Assembly (NCBI GenBank): GCA_947683625.1
Contig: CANTUR010000848.1
Coordinates: forward strand, 372,001 to 436,000
Reading direction: 5' to 3'
Length of the DNA: 64,000 nt
From: Mallotus nudiflorus
Taxonomy: Eukaryota > Streptophyta > Magnoliopsida > Malpighiales > Euphorbiaceae
Positions 47,931 through 60,689 of the stretch are shown piece after piece. The position numbers and the translations under genes were made by a program. Positions within the stretch are counted from its first letter, which is position 1; each line of letters starts with the position of its first letter. Below the pieces are notes generated by a model. The model had not been told where the DNA came from. It saw only the letters and a program-made list of their open reading frames with translations, and did not search any database.

Positions 47931-48337
47931 TGATACCCCAAATATATATTCCTGTTTAATTAAGGTAATTTATTTCTTATACAGATTACTCGGAACAGAA
48001 AGGCAACCAGAGACATTTAGGGAAAGGTTCCTTATGTAGAAGACTCCCAAAATAAGAAGGAACATTCTCCTACTTGGTCTAGGATTCCTATCCAAAGAGG
48101 AATCATACTCCTTTCAAATTTAAGTATCACTATCATTATAAATAGGATCTCATATCTCTTATTTTCGTTTATTCTATTCTCTTGTATTCTTATTGTTTTT
48201 CTTCTTTCTCTAAATTTCCTCTATATATTTTGACTTAGACATCGGAGGATTTGTGGAGATCCTTCCTACCTCTCACTTTGCCTTTCATTGACCACTTGTA
48301 AAGTTTCAACTCAAGAATTCCGGACAACAAATTATCA
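47931..48337 (+). repeat. 3' LTR of gypsy element 2 (407 bp)
   Basis: From TGATACCCCAAATATATA to AAATTATCA; partner of 37659-38058. Confidence 0.92.
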
Positions 48338-48342
48338 ATTAG

Positions 48343-51218
48343 TATATTAACATGGTTAGTTTTTGTGCTTATTTTTTCTATTTTTCAAAAATATTATGTT
48401 AAATTATACCAAAATTAACTTTGGGTGGATATTTAAATTTTTAAAAATAGTTTAAGATTTATTAGTATGTTATTTTACCTAAAAAAAACTAACTTAAAAA
48501 AAGGTCAGTGATGAAACCGATCTGTTTGCATAAAAAACTATGAGAATAAAAGCTATAAAAATAGGGAGCGGTATTGAAGTCTAACCTTTTGTACCAAAAT
48601 TAGAAGACTGCGATGAAGCATAACCTTTCATACAAAAGCTATAACAAACCATACTATGAAAATAAGTAAAAATATTAACAACATATTAACTAAAGAAAGC
48701 GAATAAACAAAAGTAAGAAAAAATTGTAGAATTACTAGTTAAAAACCAATATACGTCTCCTGGAAACCTACAGTGAAACCAAGACTAAGCCCTGTGAAGA
48801 GAGAACCTTCGAAGAGAAGAAAGAATGAAAAAACTGTTGCATTGCATTTAATATTAGACTACGGTTGCATTGCATTTAATATTAGATTACGACTAAACAT
48901 CCCAAGTCTCTTATACTTGGACATTTGATAAGTGACAAATACCTTAATTATTTAAAGAAAGTAAACTTTTAATTAGCCATTGATCGAATTAATATGCCTA
49001 AAATAAAAAATATATATATATATAAAAGAAATGACTTTGGTTCCTTGTTGAGTTGTACTTAATTAATTTGATATTATATTGTTGATATACGAAAAGTGAT
49101 AAATATTTTTTTTTAAAAAAATTATTTACTTCGTATGCATTATATCCTCTATTAATTTTATAACGTTAGTTAATTATAATATTTGAATATTTGTTTTTTT
49201 AGTAGTACCAAACATAGGAATAAATATATATATATTTTTATAAAATTATAAAAACAGCTCACATAATTCAAATATAAATAAACTCCATAAACTAATATGG
49301 AATCTTAAATGATCAACCCACCATTCGATTTTGTGAATAAAAATAGGATATAAATGAGTCAAAATGCTTGCAAATTATTTAGAATTTAGTTCTATAAAAA
49401 TTATTTCAATTTTATATATTAAAATTTATTTAATAAACAAGTCAAGTTTAAATAATATAAAGTTCGGCTTTGTAAATTTTATGAATAAATTTAAATAAAA
49501 ATTTGGGAGTTGATTTATAATTTTAATGAATTTGATTTTAAATCCATATTATATAAATTTTATTAGATTTTTAAAAAATATATATATATTATTAGATAAA
49601 AATTATTTTTTATTAAATATATTAAATAATTTATTTTATATTTTTATGTATAATTTTTATTTATAAGTTGCATTTTTAATTTTTTTTTAACTTTATTTAA
49701 GCTTGTGAACAATAAATGATATTGTAAACTTTACTGGATTATAAAAAATTGAGTTTAAATTAATAAAAAATTAACTTAATTTAACTCACTTACATCCTTA
49801 AACTGGAGATATCATACCGTTGCAAATAATTTTTTTAATTATACAAACACACGAACAAGGATAAAGAAAGGACAATTTCTTTACAATAATTTTTATAAAA
49901 GTATACTAACCTATATAATCCACGCACATCTCTCTCAGCCAACAAAGAAATATCGAAAGACCTGAATGTTTGTTTTTTAATTTCTAAAAAAAAAATATAA
50001 CAAATAGAATTTTTTTTTTAAAAAAATGAAGAATATATCATCCAATAAATATAGAGCACCATTTGCTGCTGCTAACTTACTTGTATGATCACATCAAATC
50101 CGCTGGATCGTAGTGAAAATGATTTGAAGGGCCCTTAAAAACAAGAGCAGAGGACGTCCCGTGAATAACCTTTCTTATGTTGCCGACTGTGAGGCGTGCG
50201 TGACATAAGATAGTTGTCACAAATCCCACATAGAAAATTTATAAAAAAAAATTTAAATTTTTAAACATATACGCTACATATTCTAATAAACTAATTTTTA
50301 TAAGAAGGATATAATAGTTTTGTGATAAATAATTTTAGAGTAGGCTGTACTCTTCATACGCTAATAAATTAATACCATAATATACTGATCTTTTTAAAAA
50401 AAAGGTTATAATCCCGTCACATAATGTTAAAGTTGGTGTCGCCTTCATGTCTCCTCCACTCTAGCATTGTAGGAACCTTCCAAATAAACCTCGATGTTGG
50501 GGCTCACAGTGCTGTTTGAAAAATAATAATAATATTAAATAAAAAGTTTAATAGAAGAATATTCACAAATTATTTCGCAAAAATTTATTTATTATATTAT
50601 ACTTTTTTTATCGATAATTATTAAAATTAACTAGCAATAGTTCCTTTCGTTTAATTAATATTTTAAAATTAAAATTATAATATATATAATTGTATTAAAT
50701 TATATATTATAAAATTTTATAATCATTATAATTTTGTTTAATTTAATTAAAATTCAGTAACTTGTAAATACTGTTAATTTAAAGTAAAAAGACATTAATG
50801 TTAATTTTTATAAATCATTCACTATATAAAATAATAACTTGATAGTATATTTCAGATTAAATTTACACACTCTTTCCTTCATCCAAAAATTTAATTTAAG
50901 TTTATTTTTGTTTTTATATTTCAATTATAGAACAAACATTTAATTACTAACCTGATAATATTATAAATTTCTTTCTTCAATATAAAATAACATGCTTATG
51001 ATTAATCACAACCACAAAGATCAACTCAAATCCTTGAATTTACAGTCCTCCCTTTATGATATAATAGTTCATGTGATGAACATTATAAAGTGAGGTTATG
51101 AATCCTATTCTCCACTCCTTTCTTAACTTCCTAATTGTTCAAAAACAAAATCTTTGAATCAACAAATTTTGCTCAAGTTAGATCAGAAGAACTTCCAAAA
51201 CTTTGGCCACTACTAAAC
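48343..51218. other. AT-rich spacer without recognisable gene
   Basis: No gene seen. It contains a 28-bp tandem duplication (48836-48863 and 48864-48891, GTTGCATTGCATTTAATATT...) and the dispersed repeat at 49975-50080. A short less AT-rich patch at about 50080-50230 has no sustained frame. Confidence 0.6.
49975..50080. repeat. Dispersed repeat, copy 2
   Basis: Partner of 37211-37291 (AATATAACAAATAGAAT and later GCTGCTAACTTAC). The pair flanks gypsy element 2 at unequal distances. Confidence 0.65.
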
Positions 51219-51221
51219 TTA

Positions 51222-52570
51222 GGGATCATTTGGTTTATACTCCAAAATCAGAATCAAAATGAAGGAAAATCGGAAATGAAATGAAAAATTTAACAAAGTG
51301 TTTGATTTATAAAGAAATCGAAATCAATTTTATTTATATATAAAAATATATTAAATAATAGTTATTATAAATTTATATATTTTATTTTATTACTTAAAAA
51401 ATAACATTATACTTCATAAATTTTAATAATATATGATAATATTTAAAATTTTGAGTAATTTATAATTAATTTGACTTCATTTTATTGAAATTAAAAATCA
51501 TTTCTTACCCCTACAAGAGAAATGAATGATTTCCATTAAAGAAAATCTATTTTTATTTTTATACAAAATTTTAATGAACCAAGTACTAGAAATCAAAATC
51601 ACTCGTTCAAATTCCAATTTCCAAGTTATTTTTCATGAAACAAGCCGTCCATTAGTCACGCGTATGGGTTTTAGTTAGGATCTTTTGCCATTTCTTTGCG
51701 ATTGTATGGATTCAATTAAAAAATCACACCATAGCAGATTTTGCACATTTTTGAAATTAGTGTCTTTCATGAGTGGTTGGGCCATAATGTGTTATTGATT
51801 GTGAGTTTTTGGACCGGAAGACAAGAGCTGATCATGGAAAAAACCCAATGCTATGCAACTTTGAGTTGCCAATAGAAAGGCCTAAAATTAACACTTTGGG
51901 GCCACTGCCCATGGAAAGAGGTTGGCTTTTGTTAAAAAAAAAAAACCATTCCCATTGTTGATGTTTATTTTGACTTAAAACCCATTAAAAATAAGAATCC
52001 ATTCACCATGAAATGGGGATGACTCCGTCTCCCTTCAAACCCATTCTTATTTTATTTTATTTTAAAAGTGCAGAATACTAAAAGTTCACGGGTTTTATAC
52101 AAATTACGCTAGACATAAAATAATGTATTGTCATCCAGTTTAAACTTTTTTTTTTAATGATAAATATAATTATTTTAATTGTAAATTAAACTTTTTATAT
52201 TTGTGTTTAATATATTTTTAATTTTTTTTTATTTTAAGTCTATTAGAACTATTGCTCGTACCAATTCTGGGTAATCAATCAATTGAAAAATATATGGATT
52301 AATCCTGATAATTAATCAATTAAAAAAATTAAGAATTAATTTTTATTTTATTTTATTTTTTATTTTTTGTTATTTTAGTTTTTTTAAATATAAAACATTA
52401 TAAAAAAATAAAAAACATTTTGATTCTATTAATTTTAATAAACAACTTAAAAAGGAATTAAATTTTGATTATGATTCCATAGTGAACCAAACAACAAATA
52501 TAAATATTCATTTCCATTCTCATTCCCTTCTATTTTCATTTTGATTTTGGACCTTAAACCAAACGCCTCC
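51222..52570. mobile_element. PIF/Harbinger-like non-autonomous element, about 1.35 kb
   Basis: The left end GGGATCATTTGGTTTATACT and right end (complement) GGAGGCGTTTGGTTTAAGGT begin imperfect TIRs of 50 bp or more, sharing CCAAAATCA and AAAATGAA blocks. TTA flanks both sides (51219-51221, 52571-52573). GGN5TTTGGTTT ends with a TTA duplication are typical of Tourist/Harbinger elements. The centre (about 51650-52420) has no transposase frame. Confidence 0.65.
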
Positions 52571-52573
52571 TTA

Positions 52574-55292
52574 GTTAATTATACAACTTTATTAAGTAGA
52601 GAAATCAGCAATTAACAACTCATAAGTGAAACTTGGTGCATTATTCTCTCAAGTCATCTGCTTTGATTTAAATCTAAACTGCTCCTTTAATTTAATTCTC
52701 TAATTAATAAACTGTGTAGTTTTATAATTAACTCTAAATGAAATAACATAATATCTTACCAACAAATAATCAATTTCCTATATTAATACAAAAGTAAAGT
52801 AATATTTATATTTTAAGTCAAAACTGCATAATTTTAATGTTATGAGCAATTATAATATTGCAAAATAATTTAGCATTATTAGATAATACTAATTAAATTA
52901 GTATTAATTAATATGAAATATATGATCAAATTATATAATTTTTTATGTTAATTAACATTAATATTAAGTATAATTTTAATTAATAAGCAAATACTATACA
53001 ATACTAACTAAATATTTTATAAATAAAAATAATTAAGTGAAATAAAAATTATGCATTTATAACTGTAATAGTTATGCCTATAACTTTTCAAAGTTCGTCT
53101 CTACCTGATTCAGTTACACCCTTAGGATAGTTTTGGAGATCCAATAGGATATCATAAAAAATTCAAAATGTTGATATTCCACCATTAAATTATTAATTAT
53201 ATTGGAATATAAATCAGGTCACTTGTTATAGGTTAATATTGACCTATTTATCATAATTAAATGTATTTTAATTATAATAAAGGAAATAATTAATGAAACG
53301 ATGAATTAATAACTCGATTAAAAAAAATAGTGAATTAATAATAACTGTTATCGTTAGTTATTTCATCTAACCACAACTCTCGCTAAAAAGTGAAAAGAAG
53401 TAATTTCAATTGTCAAAATAAAAAATACTGATAAAAAAAAAAGCTCAAAGCACTGCAAAAAATATTTAGATTATGATTATTAGAAAGATTTTCATGTTAT
53501 GATTTCTTTATTAACTAATAATACAAGTTTTTTATTTGATTTTGAAATTTTCGGCATAAGAAACTTTGCATTTTGATTCCTCCTTATCAAGTTTAATTTA
53601 TTGTCCAAATTAATTAATAATTGTTTTTTTCCAAATTAATTAATAATTGTTTTTTAAGGCAATTAATACTTGTTTAATAATTAGAGAATGCTGAAAAAAA
53701 TCTCATTAAGTGTTGAAGAGAATCTTAGCAAACTAATTCGCAATTTAAATTTTAGTTGCTTGTTAAAATAAAAAAGGAAAATTTATTAACAATAACTCTA
53801 AGCGATCTCAAACATGTTAAATATATATTGTGATGAACTGGTGATAAATTGTAATATTTATGTTTCTAAATTAAGGGTCAACCATTATTTTCATTTTACA
53901 AAGGAAAGAATCACAAATTCAGCAATTCAAGTTTTTGGCTTGATGAAGGATATACAATTTTCTAAATATAGTGTGATCTTATTTCATATAAAACATTAAT
54001 GAACTGTAGAAGATAAGATAATTTTTTTTGTAGTAAATGAAATAAATTTTACAAATAAAAAATAATAGAATTTAAATTCTGCATTTCATGATATTACATG
54101 TGCCATGTATTTATTTTTCAATAACAAACATCAAATATAATATTAAAAAAAAATCAGCCATTATATATTTATAATCAATATAAAATCTTAACTTAGTGTT
54201 AAGAGAATATAAATTTTATGAAATTTCATGGATGACTCAAGCTACGACCATGTCAAAGAGTATTAATTAGTGATTCTAGGAATTCATATACTTTCAAAGA
54301 AAGAAATTGGATTGTTAGATAATGTTACATCGTGGATCTTTTAATATCACCAATATCTACTTAAGATATGGCTGTCGACCATGCTCCATTGCACCTTTTT
54401 TTATACACTAGATAATAAAGTTTATAAAAATATAAGATTACTCGTTCCAAATCTTTTGTTACAAATGCACCACCAACTTCTGTATCTAATAAGATTTTTT
54501 TTTTTCCCTTTATCCCTTACGAAGATGGTGCTAGTAATCTATTTTGTTTTATAACATTAGAATTATAGATTATTATCATTATTGATATTCAGGTTATTGT
54601 ATAGCCATCGTAAATTTTAGTAACTTTTATCATATTTTTTAAATTGTGGCAAATTGATATATATATATAATTTTTTTAATTTATTGTAAATTTATTCATA
54701 GTCAAAATAGCTTATATTTATACCGATATGACATGTATGTGTAAATTTATTTACTATGAAAAAACAAATTAGTAATTTTTATATCCTTAACTTTCGTTTT
54801 TTTTAAGTATATCTTAATTTCAGCAAATAAATGCATATATATATTATGTCGGCATGTTATTTCAACACGGAGCATATACTATTTTGACTATAAATAAATT
54901 TGCAATAAATTAAAAAATTCATATACTAAATTGTCATAATTTTAAAAATATGTTAGATTAGCAAAAATGACTAAAATTCATGATATATTTATGTAATAAC
55001 CTTAATGTTATTCAACTTAAATAGAATTATACAGACGGTAATGATCTTTTAATAATTAATTTAATACAATTATATACACCACAATTCAAACTTAATATAA
55101 TATGTGAGTGAGAATAACCTATTAGTAGCTAATTTTAACAATTGTTGGTAATTGTTGCACATTATATAAAAACCAAAATGATTTTTTTTTAATCACTTGG
55201 GCAAGAAAAAGGGCAAATTTTGAATTCAATATATTTTGAAATCTGCTGTGTAGCTCTAAGATTTTTTTTTTTCATTATTTTTAAGAAATTTT
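52574..55292. other. AT-rich spacer without recognisable gene
   Basis: No gene supported. It has a tandem pair of CCAAATTAATTAATAATTG units (53604-53655) and several TA-rich runs. The 61-codon frame at 53814-53999 has no recognisable features. Confidence 0.6.
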
Positions 55293-55487
55293 GTGAATAT
55301 TATGGATGATATTGACATGTTACTTGAACATGAACAAAGGCAAAACAACATTGATGTCCTTTCAACATCTTCTATAAAGGAACTTCTAAACAACCCCACA
55401 AATCTGTCCATTTCTAACAATTTAAGATCTATGTTGAATTCTCCAATCCTTCGTGTGCACAAAAGGTTAGTGCATATACAATCTTGA
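55293..55487 (+). CDS. Short open frame of unknown function, possible exon
   Basis: 64 codons opening MNIMDDIDMLLEHEQRQNN, acidic and Asn/Leu-rich, with normal-looking composition (SSIKELLNNP, LRSMLNSPIL) unlike the low-complexity translations nearby. A GTTAGT donor-like site follows HKR near 55466. No family recognised. It may be an exon, a gene remnant or chance. Confidence 0.25.
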   Translation: MNIMDDIDMLLEHEQRQNNIDVLSTSSIKELLNNPTNLSISNNLRSMLNSPILRVHKRLVHIQS

Positions 55488-55773
55488 TATTAAATATAAA
55501 ATAATTTTGAAATATGTTAAATTTTTTTAATCAATTTTTTTTTCAAGTAAAACCTAGCAATAATATAACAATGCACTCTTGTTTATACGTTTCCAACCGC
55601 TAAGGACAAGAGCAACACTTCGGAAATTAATGAATTAAGAAGATTATATAAGTTTTTTTTTTTTTTTTTTAACATAGGGGAGAATTATGTTAGATTACCA
55701 ATGTTACATAAGAAGAGCCAACACATTTTAAAGAGTCATTACATCTTGAAGACTTTTACAAACTAAAGGTCCA

Positions 55774-56959
55774 TGTAATCCCATAAGTGCCAAGAGGGGG
55801 AGTGAATTGGCTTTCTAAGCTAAGTGAGGAATTTTCGTTTTTCACCCAAAAGCAATAAAAAATAAAGTAAGAGCTGAATTAAATAAAGGATAAAAATAAA
55901 AAAAACATCAAGAATTTATAGAGGTTCGGCCCTCAAAACCTACTCCTCTCCTTAACCACAAGTTAAGAGTTTCAATCCACTATCAATTAATTTCAAGGTG
56001 TAGATCAAACCCTTACAAGCTTAAATCAAACTACCCAAGTGTTTTGTCAAGGCTCACATTCAAACCTAAGTCTTTTCACAAGGCTTACACTCTAACTCAA
56101 GTGTTATCAATGGCTCACATTTAAACCCACTTGTTAAGAATAATCCTCTTAGCTTACAAGTGAATAAAACCTTAACCCAACCCACTCAATCTCACTATTG
56201 AGTTTTTGAATAATGGTTTTAAACACTCACCAAACCACATTTAAGAACACTCTTAAGATAAATAAGAATTACAAGAATTAAAGATGAAAGCTTGGGTGGT
56301 TAAAGGATTAACTGAAGATTAAATGCTCAAAGATTTCTCTAAATGTGTTTGCTCAACTTCCTTATTCTTTTCCAGCTCTGTTCTGAGTTGTATTTAAACC
56401 CTCTAAGAGAAAAAGAGCTGTTAGATATGCATTTAAATTAAATAGAGCCGTTTGAACCACCAAATAAAAAGTCCTTTGCACGTTTGTCATGACTCTTGAC
56501 AAATCGTCATCACTCATGAAAATCGGGCACCAAGATGAAATTTGAAATCATGCATTTTCATTCATGATAGATTTTTTCATCACCCATGAAAAGCCTTATG
56601 TATTCTTGAATTTTTTACGAGTTGGATTTTTGTAATTTTGCTCGAGAATTTTTTATGATGATTGGGATTAGCATAAGATATATAAGTAATGAAGATTTCC
56701 ATTGTAGTTGACTAGATTTGGCTTTAGGAATTTGATGGAAAATTAGATCTTTGATTTTGTCATTTTCACCATTCATGACGGCTTTACCATTGCTCATACA
56801 GAGCAGTTGTCTTGGAAATTCAACAACTTGACTTTTCATTGCTTGACTTGTGCACTTTTAAATAACTTGAATATAAACACTTAAGCACAAGGATTAAATA
56901 TAATTTTACTTAATTAATTATAACCATAAAAAGACTGTTTTACCCCTCAAGGTTCAACA
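55774..56959 (-). repeat. 3' LTR of Sirevirus-like element, about 1.19 kb
   Basis: In element direction it starts TGTTGAACCTTGAGG (56959) and ends GGATTACA (55774). AAAAAAGGGGAGAT directly upstream is a good polypurine tract. The left end is inferred from a TG..CA match only. Confidence 0.65.
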
Positions 56960-56973
56960 ATCTCCCCTTTTTT
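56960..56973 (-). other. Polypurine tract of Sirevirus-like element
   Basis: On the minus strand AAAAAAGGGGAGAT touches the LTR start TGTTGAACC. Confidence 0.7.
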
Positions 56974-57866
56974 ATAGTAATAAATAATTATGTAAAATTA
57001 GGCTAAAATTGGAAAAAAATACTCCCCTATAAAATAAGCCTAAAATTAAACTTGTAAAAATCATTAAACAAGTCCATTTTGCATATTTGAGCAACAAAAT
57101 AATGGATTATTTAAGCAACTCTCAACCATTAACAAAAATATATCCAAAGAAGATATATTCATCAACCTAAAAAAGCTTCCCCTTTGCAATAACCACAATG
57201 AACATATTCAATATCCAAAAATAAACCTTTACCTTTCTCCCCTATATTGAAAACCTTTCTTAGCAATATAAACCTTTCTCCCCAAACAGAAATCATAATA
57301 TATCACAATATCCATACAAAACACAATTCAAATCCACATATAATACATTATACATTTGACATTTTCTCCCCCTTTGTTACTATAAAAAACAACAAGAGAG
57401 AGATTTCTAAAAAGAAAGGTTCTAAAAAGTGAAAGGTCATAACACAATATGACTAACAATTTGCTTCACATAAACAATATCCATAACCAACAAGTTTTCT
57501 CAAAATTAGCATCCAATATTCAAAAATCAAATCAATATTTTTGAAAATGGACCATCGATACCTGCAATTTTATTAATATTAACACTTAACCAAAACAACA
57601 TCACATAGTGTACATATACATACTAAGTTAAGCATAAAAATTATAAACTTTTCAAAATAAATATTCAATCACAGTCATATAATCAATATTCAAATAACAA
57701 TATCCAAAAACCAAACTAAAACACAAAAATAGTATAATTAATGTTCATATCAAGAACATATCAAATGCAACAAATTTGCAAATTCAACATCCATAAATCA
57801 ATATCCAATATATATATATATTTATCAAACGCAAGAAATTTGCAAATTCAACATCTATAAATCAAT

Positions 57867-57931
<65 letters not shown>

Positions 57932-59318
57932 ACCAACATTTCCAAACAAATCACACTTGCAATTAACCAAAAAAAATTTCATAAATGCCAAATAAATACT
58001 AAATATCCATAAACATCAAATATCCATGTCACTTTCACAAGATAAAGTAGGCTTAATTTAGACTTTTCTCCCCTTTAGGTACAATAAAAAACCATTAAGT
58101 AAGGGAGGAACTATTGTCCAACATAACGGAGAACCAAAACAAAAAAAATATATGTCCTAAGTATTAAAAGGCTGTAACAACATCAAGTTCTATAAAAACA
58201 TGAAAACCAAAATTAAAGCCAAAAAAAATTTGTGAAATGAGATGCATGATGCAGTTTTAATGGCAAGAATGTTACATCAACAACAAAGGTGGCAAGTTTT
58301 TGGTCCATGGCTTCAATCCAAGATTCCATGATTGAGAGGGTGGTCTAAATAGCTTTAAATTTATTGTCCAAGTGAACTTAGAGTTGATTTATCATGGATT
58401 GAAGTCGGTGGCTTAGTTCGGCCTTCTTCATCATCTTTAGGGGTTGCAATTTTATGGCATTTCTTGGAGTTTGAGGGAGCTTCACCTTCAACCATCCTTT
58501 AAAAATCCAAGAAATCATAGTCATGCCAAATTATTTTTCCTTTCTTATCTATTTCTTGCCAATAAACAACACCATTCACATTAAATTTTCTATAAATTCC
58601 CTTAATTTCATTTTATCAAGCAACATAGTTATCTAATCTTCATGTCCCAATGTGCTCATATAGTCCCATAGAATAAATTGGGTGAGATTTCATAATTATG
58701 TACCTTTCTTTTTGTTCTTTGGTTACAGGCAAGGACAACAAGGATTAAATGGTCCCCTTTTCCTAATAATTTTCTACTATTTTCCTTTCTTTGTCGGCTC
58801 CATGGATGTTGACATGGTGAAAGATGTGATTTGGGATGATGAATGAATGATGATTATAAAATGATTATGAAAATGATGTGAGATTAGGTTAAAAATGAAA
58901 AGGGAAAAGAAATCTTAAGAAAAATTAAGTCAAATATAGAAAGAAGAAAGTGATGGACGACTCTAGGAAGAAGATTAGGCCAAATAAAAAGTGTCTTAAA
59001 TATCCTAACATTAACCTTGGTCGCATCATTGGTGATGAAAGAGGTGTCATGACTAATGGAAATTAATTTTTAATATTTTTTTACAGTTGTTAAAGACCAT
59101 TTGTTCATGACTAATGACATGATGAATTATGATCATGGTTTTCAAAATAGAATTTTCAAAAATTTGAGCTTCTAACTTGGGTTAAGTCATTTTAAGCACA
59201 ATAGGGACTGATTTAAAAATGCACCATAATCAATCAAAATTCAAGGATATAATAAATTAACCACTCAAGGTTCAAACAATTGATTACAATAACATAAGCA
59301 AACATATATCATAATGAG
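56974..59318 (-). other. Degenerate 3' internal region of Sirevirus-like element
   Basis: No intact frame. Repeated TCTCCCC-type pyrimidine blocks (57235, 57278, 57365, 58065) are the complement of the purine-rich tracts common in this part of Sireviruses. It also has a 64-bp duplication (AAATTTGCAAATTCAACATC at 57772 and 57836) and an AT microsatellite. Confidence 0.45.
57872..57929. repeat. AT dinucleotide microsatellite
   Basis: Twenty-nine uninterrupted AT units. Confidence 0.95.
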
Positions 59319-60687
59319 TTACCATCTAACATTTTGAGATGACTCAATTGGGAGGGAAATAGCTTGATCATTCTCCATTGCTTCTTGATTTTGATTTAGC
59401 TCTTTAAAAATACTCATTTGACAAGCTCCATAAACTTTATCCTTTTGGAACTTCACTTTAGGGAGGATAATAACATTATCACCTTTGCTTAGATCTCCAA
59501 CGAGCTTCATGCTAGCATGACCAAATCTCTTATGCCATATCCAAGTGTCATCCTTAATAGTAATAAAAACACTTAACCATTGAAAATGACTTTGTTGACA
59601 TTGTTGACTTTTTAACCATTGAAAATGAACATTGTTGACTTTTTAACCATTGAAAATGACTTTGTTCTCTTCCATATGAGTTACAAAGAATTTCTTTAAC
59701 TCAAAAGTCTCTTTATTACTTTATCACATAATTTAATAATATTAAGTTAATTGTGGTTTAATCCATAAACTAAAAGAATATCTTCAATATGAGTATAGTC
59801 TTTCTTACCAACTTGACCAATGCTTATAATCTTACCATAGGCATTGTCAACAAATGTAACTTTGCCTTCTTTTTTCATCTTTAAATGAGTGAAGAGGTTA
59901 GCCTTCCTGGTCTTGTGCCTTGAACATCCACTATTTATATACCACTTTTCTTTGCACATTATGGATTCCAAGAACACCTACAATAAAATGTTTCATTACA
60001 CTTTAAGTACCCAAATGTACTTAGGTCATTGAGGGTTAGCTTTGAAAGGTCTATCATTTGAGTAATTTATATGAGTCTTTCTAATATAACTTCTAGTACT
60101 CTTATGTCCTATTATACCACAATAATGACATCTAACATTTGGTGCATGCTCTTTCATTTTAAAACTATAAAAATCATGAGAATAAGCATGATTGGATCTC
60201 CTAGGCTCAGGTCCTCTTGAGCTATTTGCTCTAAAGTTATTAGTCTTATAACCATTAGACTTTTTAGGTCCATTAGTTTTAAGACTAGGTCTTTGATAAA
60301 CCTTAGTAATTAGAGTATTAGGATTTACATTCTTTGAAGAGCTAGCGTCAGCATTTTTAAAACTAATTCCACTTTTAGATTTTAAGAGAGTGGAAGTCAT
60401 GGAAATTATTCCATCTATGAGTTCCTTCCCTTTATTAAATCTAGAAATGGATTTCTTGAGATTACCATTTTCATTTTCTGAAAACACATTTTGCTAAATA
60501 AGTTTTGCATTTTCATTTGCAATCTCAATTTTCTTGGAATTACTTTCATTCAAAGAGTTGGTTAGCTCTTCATTAGAGGTTCTTGATTTCTCAAGTCCTT
60601 CTTTTAGAGCTTTTACTATTTCTTTGAGTGAATTAATTCTATATATATATTTATCACATTTATGCTTTAATTTCTCACAAGCAAGTA
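59319..60687 (-). pseudogene. gag, protease and integrase fragment of Sirevirus-like element
   Basis: On the minus strand from 60687: a coiled-coil-like gag C-terminal part (SLKEIVKALKEGLEKS), a stop at about 60496, then a basic Ser/Asn-rich region and the zinc knuckle CHYCGIIGHKSTRSY (near 60120; the last Cys is Tyr). The protease core WYINSGCSRHKT is near 59940 (the usual motif is DSG, so Asp is replaced by Asn). The GAG-pre-integrase segment MKLVGDLSKGDNVI then KDKVYGACQM runs 59510-59319. Copia of the SIRE/Maximus type by these motifs. Confidence 0.75.
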
Positions 60688-60689
60688 TA

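Larger units (their letters stand above)
37659..48337 (+). mobile_element. Ty3/gypsy (Tat-lineage) retrotransposon 2, complete but dead, 10.7 kb
   Basis: The LTRs at 37659-38058 and 47931-48337 both run TGATA...TATCA, flanked by AATAG (37654-37658) and ATTAG (48338-48342). Same family as element 1: equal gag-pol span, the same gag start, the same antisense gene and a related repeat unit, here on the opposite strand. A 1.55-kb solo LTR (45128-46677) interrupts the antisense gene; without it the element would be about 9.1 kb. Confidence 0.92.
55774..60689 (-). mobile_element. Sirevirus-like Ty1/copia element, partial, minus orientation
   Basis: The 3' LTR (55774-56959) and polypurine tract are followed in the plus direction by a long degenerate 3' region, then a small part of integrase, protease and gag (59319-60687). 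Most of integrase and all of RT and RNase H are missing, so there is a large internal deletion. The 5' part is cut at about 60689 by gypsy element 3. The 5' LTR is not in the window. Confidence 0.65.

Noticed and set aside
53814..53999. 61-codon ORF
   Set aside because: AT-driven frame with no supporting signals.
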